Positions 16,190 through 18,092 of a stretch of DNA of 18,092 nt are shown here, piece after piece. The position numbers were made by a program, and so were the translations under genes. Below the pieces are notes generated by a model, which was given only the letters and a program-made list of their open reading frames with translations, ran no database searches and was not told the DNA's origin. This stretch comes from Victivallales bacterium (lineage in GTDB: Bacteria > Verrucomicrobiota > Lentisphaeria > Oligosphaerales > Oligosphaeraceae): positions 1 to 18,092 of the forward strand of contig JAFRLP010000323.1 in NCBI GenBank assembly GCA_017431185.1. Direction: 5' to 3'. The stretch's first letter is position 1. Every line of letters begins with the position of its first letter.

Positions 16190-17224
16190 ATGCCATACTC
16201 CTTTTACATCGCCTGCAACGTTCCCGCCGCCCGTGCAGGGGGCATCCAGCATTTGTCGTTGCACGAGCAAACGGTAACATCGCTTGAACGAACGCCCTGC
16301 GAGGCGCCAGGCTATCTGGCGCTGAACAGCACACGCACGTGCGCCTACGCTGCCTGCGCCTGGCAAGGCAACGGCGGCCCGGCAGCCTTCCGCATGCTGC
16401 CAGACGGAACGCTAGCGCCTCTCAATCACCGCTGGGAGAGCCATGGCGCCCTCTGCCATCTTGCCGTTCTGCCAGGGGACCGTCTCCTGGCCGCCGCCAA
16501 CTATCATGCAGGGCGGATCGAAGTGTTCCCCCTGGATGAGGCGGGGGAAGTCGGTCAAAGGCTCCAGTTCATCCAGCATACGGGGCACGGCCCCAATGCA
16601 GCCAGACAGGAGTCGGCTCACGTGCATTTCGTCCAGGTCACTCCTGACAGGCGTTACCTCCTTGCCATCGATTTGGGTCTGGACGCTGTGTTCTGCTACC
16701 CCATCACCACGGAGGGGCTGGACGCCACGGCGGCAATCCGCTCCCCCATCGCTCCCGCAGGAACGGGGCCACGGCATCTGGTCTTTGCGGCGGACGGACG
16801 CCACGCCTGGCTCCTGAACGAACTGTCCAGCACGGTCACAACCCTGGACTACGCGGACGGGCGGTTCACCCAGCGCCAAACCTGCCCAATGGTTCCCCAA
16901 TCCTTCACGGGCAACACCAAGGCCGCCGCCATACGTCTCTCGCCGGACGGACGTTTTCTCTACGCTTCCAACCGGGGCTACGACACCATTGTCCTCTACC
17001 GTGTCCAGCCAGACTTCACCTTGCAGGAAATCGGCTCGTTCTTCACGGGCGCGGCGTTCCTGCGCGACTTCAACTTCATCGGGGGGAGTTGGACATTGGC
17101 AGTGGCGGGAGAGACCTCCAACGACGTGTTCTTCTTTGACGTCAATCCCGAAACAGGCTTTCCGCAGCCCAACGGACTGGTTCTGTGCGACCTCCCCCAG
17201 CCCATCAACGTCTTCTGCGGATAG
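16190..17224 (+). CDS. pgl: 6-phosphogluconolactonase, YbhE/Pgl beta-propeller type (lactonase family)
   Basis: A 344-residue seven-bladed beta-propeller protein of the lactonase family. It likely hydrolyses 6-phosphogluconolactone to 6-phosphogluconate in the oxidative pentose phosphate pathway (EC 3.1.1.31). Signatures are GPNAARQESAHVHFV (about 134-148), the DLGLD segment at 161-165, the GTGPRH motif at 191-196 with the following NELSSTV, and SPDGRFLYASNRGYD. No signal peptide is present, consistent with a cytosolic enzyme. It starts 15 bases after the PHP gene, without a clear Shine-Dalgarno site. No zwf or gnd is nearby, so another lactone or 3-carboxymuconate-type substrate cannot be excluded. 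Its stop codon lies only 6 bases from the convergent rlmH stop. Confidence 0.85.
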   Translation: MPYSFYIACNVPAARAGGIQHLSLHEQTVTSLERTPCEAPGYLALNSTRTCAYAACAWQGNGGPAAFRMLPDGTLAPLNHRWESHGALCHLAVLPGDRLLAAANYHAGRIEVFPLDEAGEVGQRLQFIQHTGHGPNAARQESAHVHFVQVTPDRRYLLAIDLGLDAVFCYPITTEGLDATAAIRSPIAPAGTGPRHLVFAADGRHAWLLNELSSTVTTLDYADGRFTQRQTCPMVPQSFTGNTKAAAIRLSPDGRFLYASNRGYDTIVLYRVQPDFTLQEIGSFFTGAAFLRDFNFIGGSWTLAVAGETSNDVFFFDVNPETGFPQPNGLVLCDLPQPINVFCG

Positions 17225-17230
17225 GATTCC

Positions 17231-17668
17231 TCACTCGCGGTGGTAATGCCCCCCGTGCAGGATATTCTGGGCGCGGAACAGTTGCTCCAGCACAAGCAGC
17301 CTGGCTATTTCGTGGGTGAAGGTCAGCCGTGAGAGCGACCACAATTCGTCCGCACGGCTCTTCACTTCAGGGGCCAGGCCATCGGGTCCGCCGATGACCA
17401 GCACAATCTTGCTTTGGACGGTGGCCAGATGCCTGGCCAGTTCCACGCTGGCGAATTCCCGCCCCTCCTCCGCAAGCGCGATGACCCGTGCCCCGCGCTC
17501 CTTCTCCAGACGTTTGAGCAGGGCAACCCCTTCGCGTGCCTTTCCAGAGTCAGGCAACAGTTCCAGGCGCACCTTTCCGTATGCGCCAAGCCAGGACAAA
17601 TACTCTTCGCACCGCGCCTGCAAAGCACGGTCCTTGAGTTTGCCGATTGCCAGAATCTCCACCAGCAT
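17231..17668 (-). CDS. rlmH: 23S rRNA (pseudouridine1915-N3)-methyltransferase
   Basis: RlmH is a SPOUT methyltransferase that uses S-adenosylmethionine to methylate pseudouridine 1915 in helix 69 of 23S rRNA. The 145-residue protein has the knot signatures: IGGPDGL (92-98), SLSRLTFTHEIARLLVLEQLFRA (about 111-133) and the C-terminal YHRE ending. It is about ten residues shorter than most family members (155-160). The frame is open far upstream, but conserved sequence begins at the ATG at 17668. That ATG lies 5 bases after the stop of the upstream phosphatase gene, with GAGGGGG just before as ribosome site, so translation is probably coupled. Confidence 0.95.
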   Translation of the reverse strand: MLVEILAIGKLKDRALQARCEEYLSWLGAYGKVRLELLPDSGKAREGVALLKRLEKERGARVIALAEEGREFASVELARHLATVQSKIVLVIGGPDGLAPEVKSRADELWSLSRLTFTHEIARLLVLEQLFRAQNILHGGHYHRE

Positions 17669-17673
17669 CCTGT

Positions 17674-18092
17674 TCAGACCCCCTCGACCTCGGCACGGCT
17701 CACCAGGTGCGTCGTCTCGTTCCAGGAGAGCATCCGCCACCCCCCTTGCGCGCCCGCAATCAAATCGGATGCATTGCCTGTCTTGCCAAGCGGTTCGGCG
17801 AGCCACTTCAGCCGCGTGATTCCGCTGTTGGTGGTGGTCGGCATGCCTACTCCAGGCAAAGCCTGGAACATCATGCAGAACATCTGCGCAATCGCGCCGC
17901 CATGGGACACCACCAGCACGGTCTGCCCCAGGTGGCGCTGCGCCAGACGCAGCAGGCAATCCGCGACGCGCTTCCGCAAATCCAGGCAGGTCTCCCCGCC
18001 AGGCGGGCGCATCGCCAGTCTCTCATCCCTGAGTTGCACCAGTTTCGGCGCCAGTTCCGCGATGGCCAGCCCTTCCCATGTGCCGAAACACC
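17674..18092 (-). CDS. histidine phosphatase family protein (phosphoglycerate-mutase-like), 5' end cut by window edge
   Basis: The C-terminal 139 residues are seen; the first codons, with the catalytic RHG motif, lie beyond the right edge. The visible part begins FGTWEGL, the usual motif around the conserved Glu region of this superfamily. It continues with PGGET followed by a helix (CLDLRKRVADCLL) and the second catalytic histidine in VVSHGG. It should hydrolyse a small phosphate ester through a phosphohistidine. Candidates include alpha-ribazole phosphatase (CobC-like) or a general sugar/nucleotide phosphatase, but nothing here decides between them. An apparent GTG start at 18039 is internal, because the frame stays open with family motifs upstream. 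It is coupled to rlmH downstream. Confidence 0.88.
   Translation of the reverse strand, partial: CFGTWEGLAIAELAPKLVQLRDERLAMRPPGGETCLDLRKRVADCLLRLAQRHLGQTVLVVSHGGAIAQMFCMMFQALPGVGMPTTTNSGITRLKWLAEPLGKTGNASDLIAGAQGGWRMLSWNETTHLVSRAEVEGV

Noticed and set aside
1..18092. CRISPR arrays, tRNA or rRNA genes, insertion sequences, attachment sites
   Set aside because: No regularly spaced repeats, cloverleaf-like sequence, transposase or terminal repeats were seen.

Overview
The window is a GC-rich bacterial chromosome segment with no rRNA, tRNA, CRISPR array or insertion sequence that I can support. It carries 13 protein genes, two of them cut by the window edges. Several traits point to the PVC group, with Lentisphaeria/Victivallales-type bacteria as my best guess: a Planctomycete/Lentisphaerae-style Ser/Thr kinase with a DWG motif, large hybrid histidine kinases, the style of the alpha/beta hydrolase and PHP proteins, and weak or absent Shine-Dalgarno sites. 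This placement is inference, not proven by any marker gene.

Region 1 (1-8156, minus strand) is a signalling operon. Transcription probably starts in the long leader 7527-8156. The first gene is a soluble multi-PAS hybrid histidine kinase with two receiver domains. Six bases later comes an unusual fusion of a complete amino-acid permease (APC family) to a histidine kinase and a receiver. A Ser/Thr protein kinase follows and runs off the left edge. The operon holds two phosphodonor histidines, three receiver aspartates and a Ser/Thr kinase, but no DNA-binding response regulator is visible. A transporter-shaped sensor may therefore feed a phosphorelay whose output is protein phosphorylation.

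Region 2 (8157-11760) has a minus-strand acetolactate decarboxylase with all expected metal ligands. It is divergent from a plus-strand two-gene operon encoding an M28-like peptidase-fold protein with a PA-like insert and an alpha/beta hydrolase. That operon ends in a clear intrinsic terminator.

Region 3 (11765-15118) is mainly housekeeping: a pyridoxamine/pyridoxal kinase (minus) divergent from serC (plus, a PLP enzyme), then a convergent RNase D gene (minus) with a GC-rich perfect hairpin in its leader.

Region 4 (15272-18092) has a PHP-domain phosphoesterase followed by a YbhE-type 6-phosphogluconolactonase/lactonase (plus). These converge, with only 6 bases between stop codons, on rlmH and a histidine-phosphatase gene (minus, coupled, the latter cut by the right edge).
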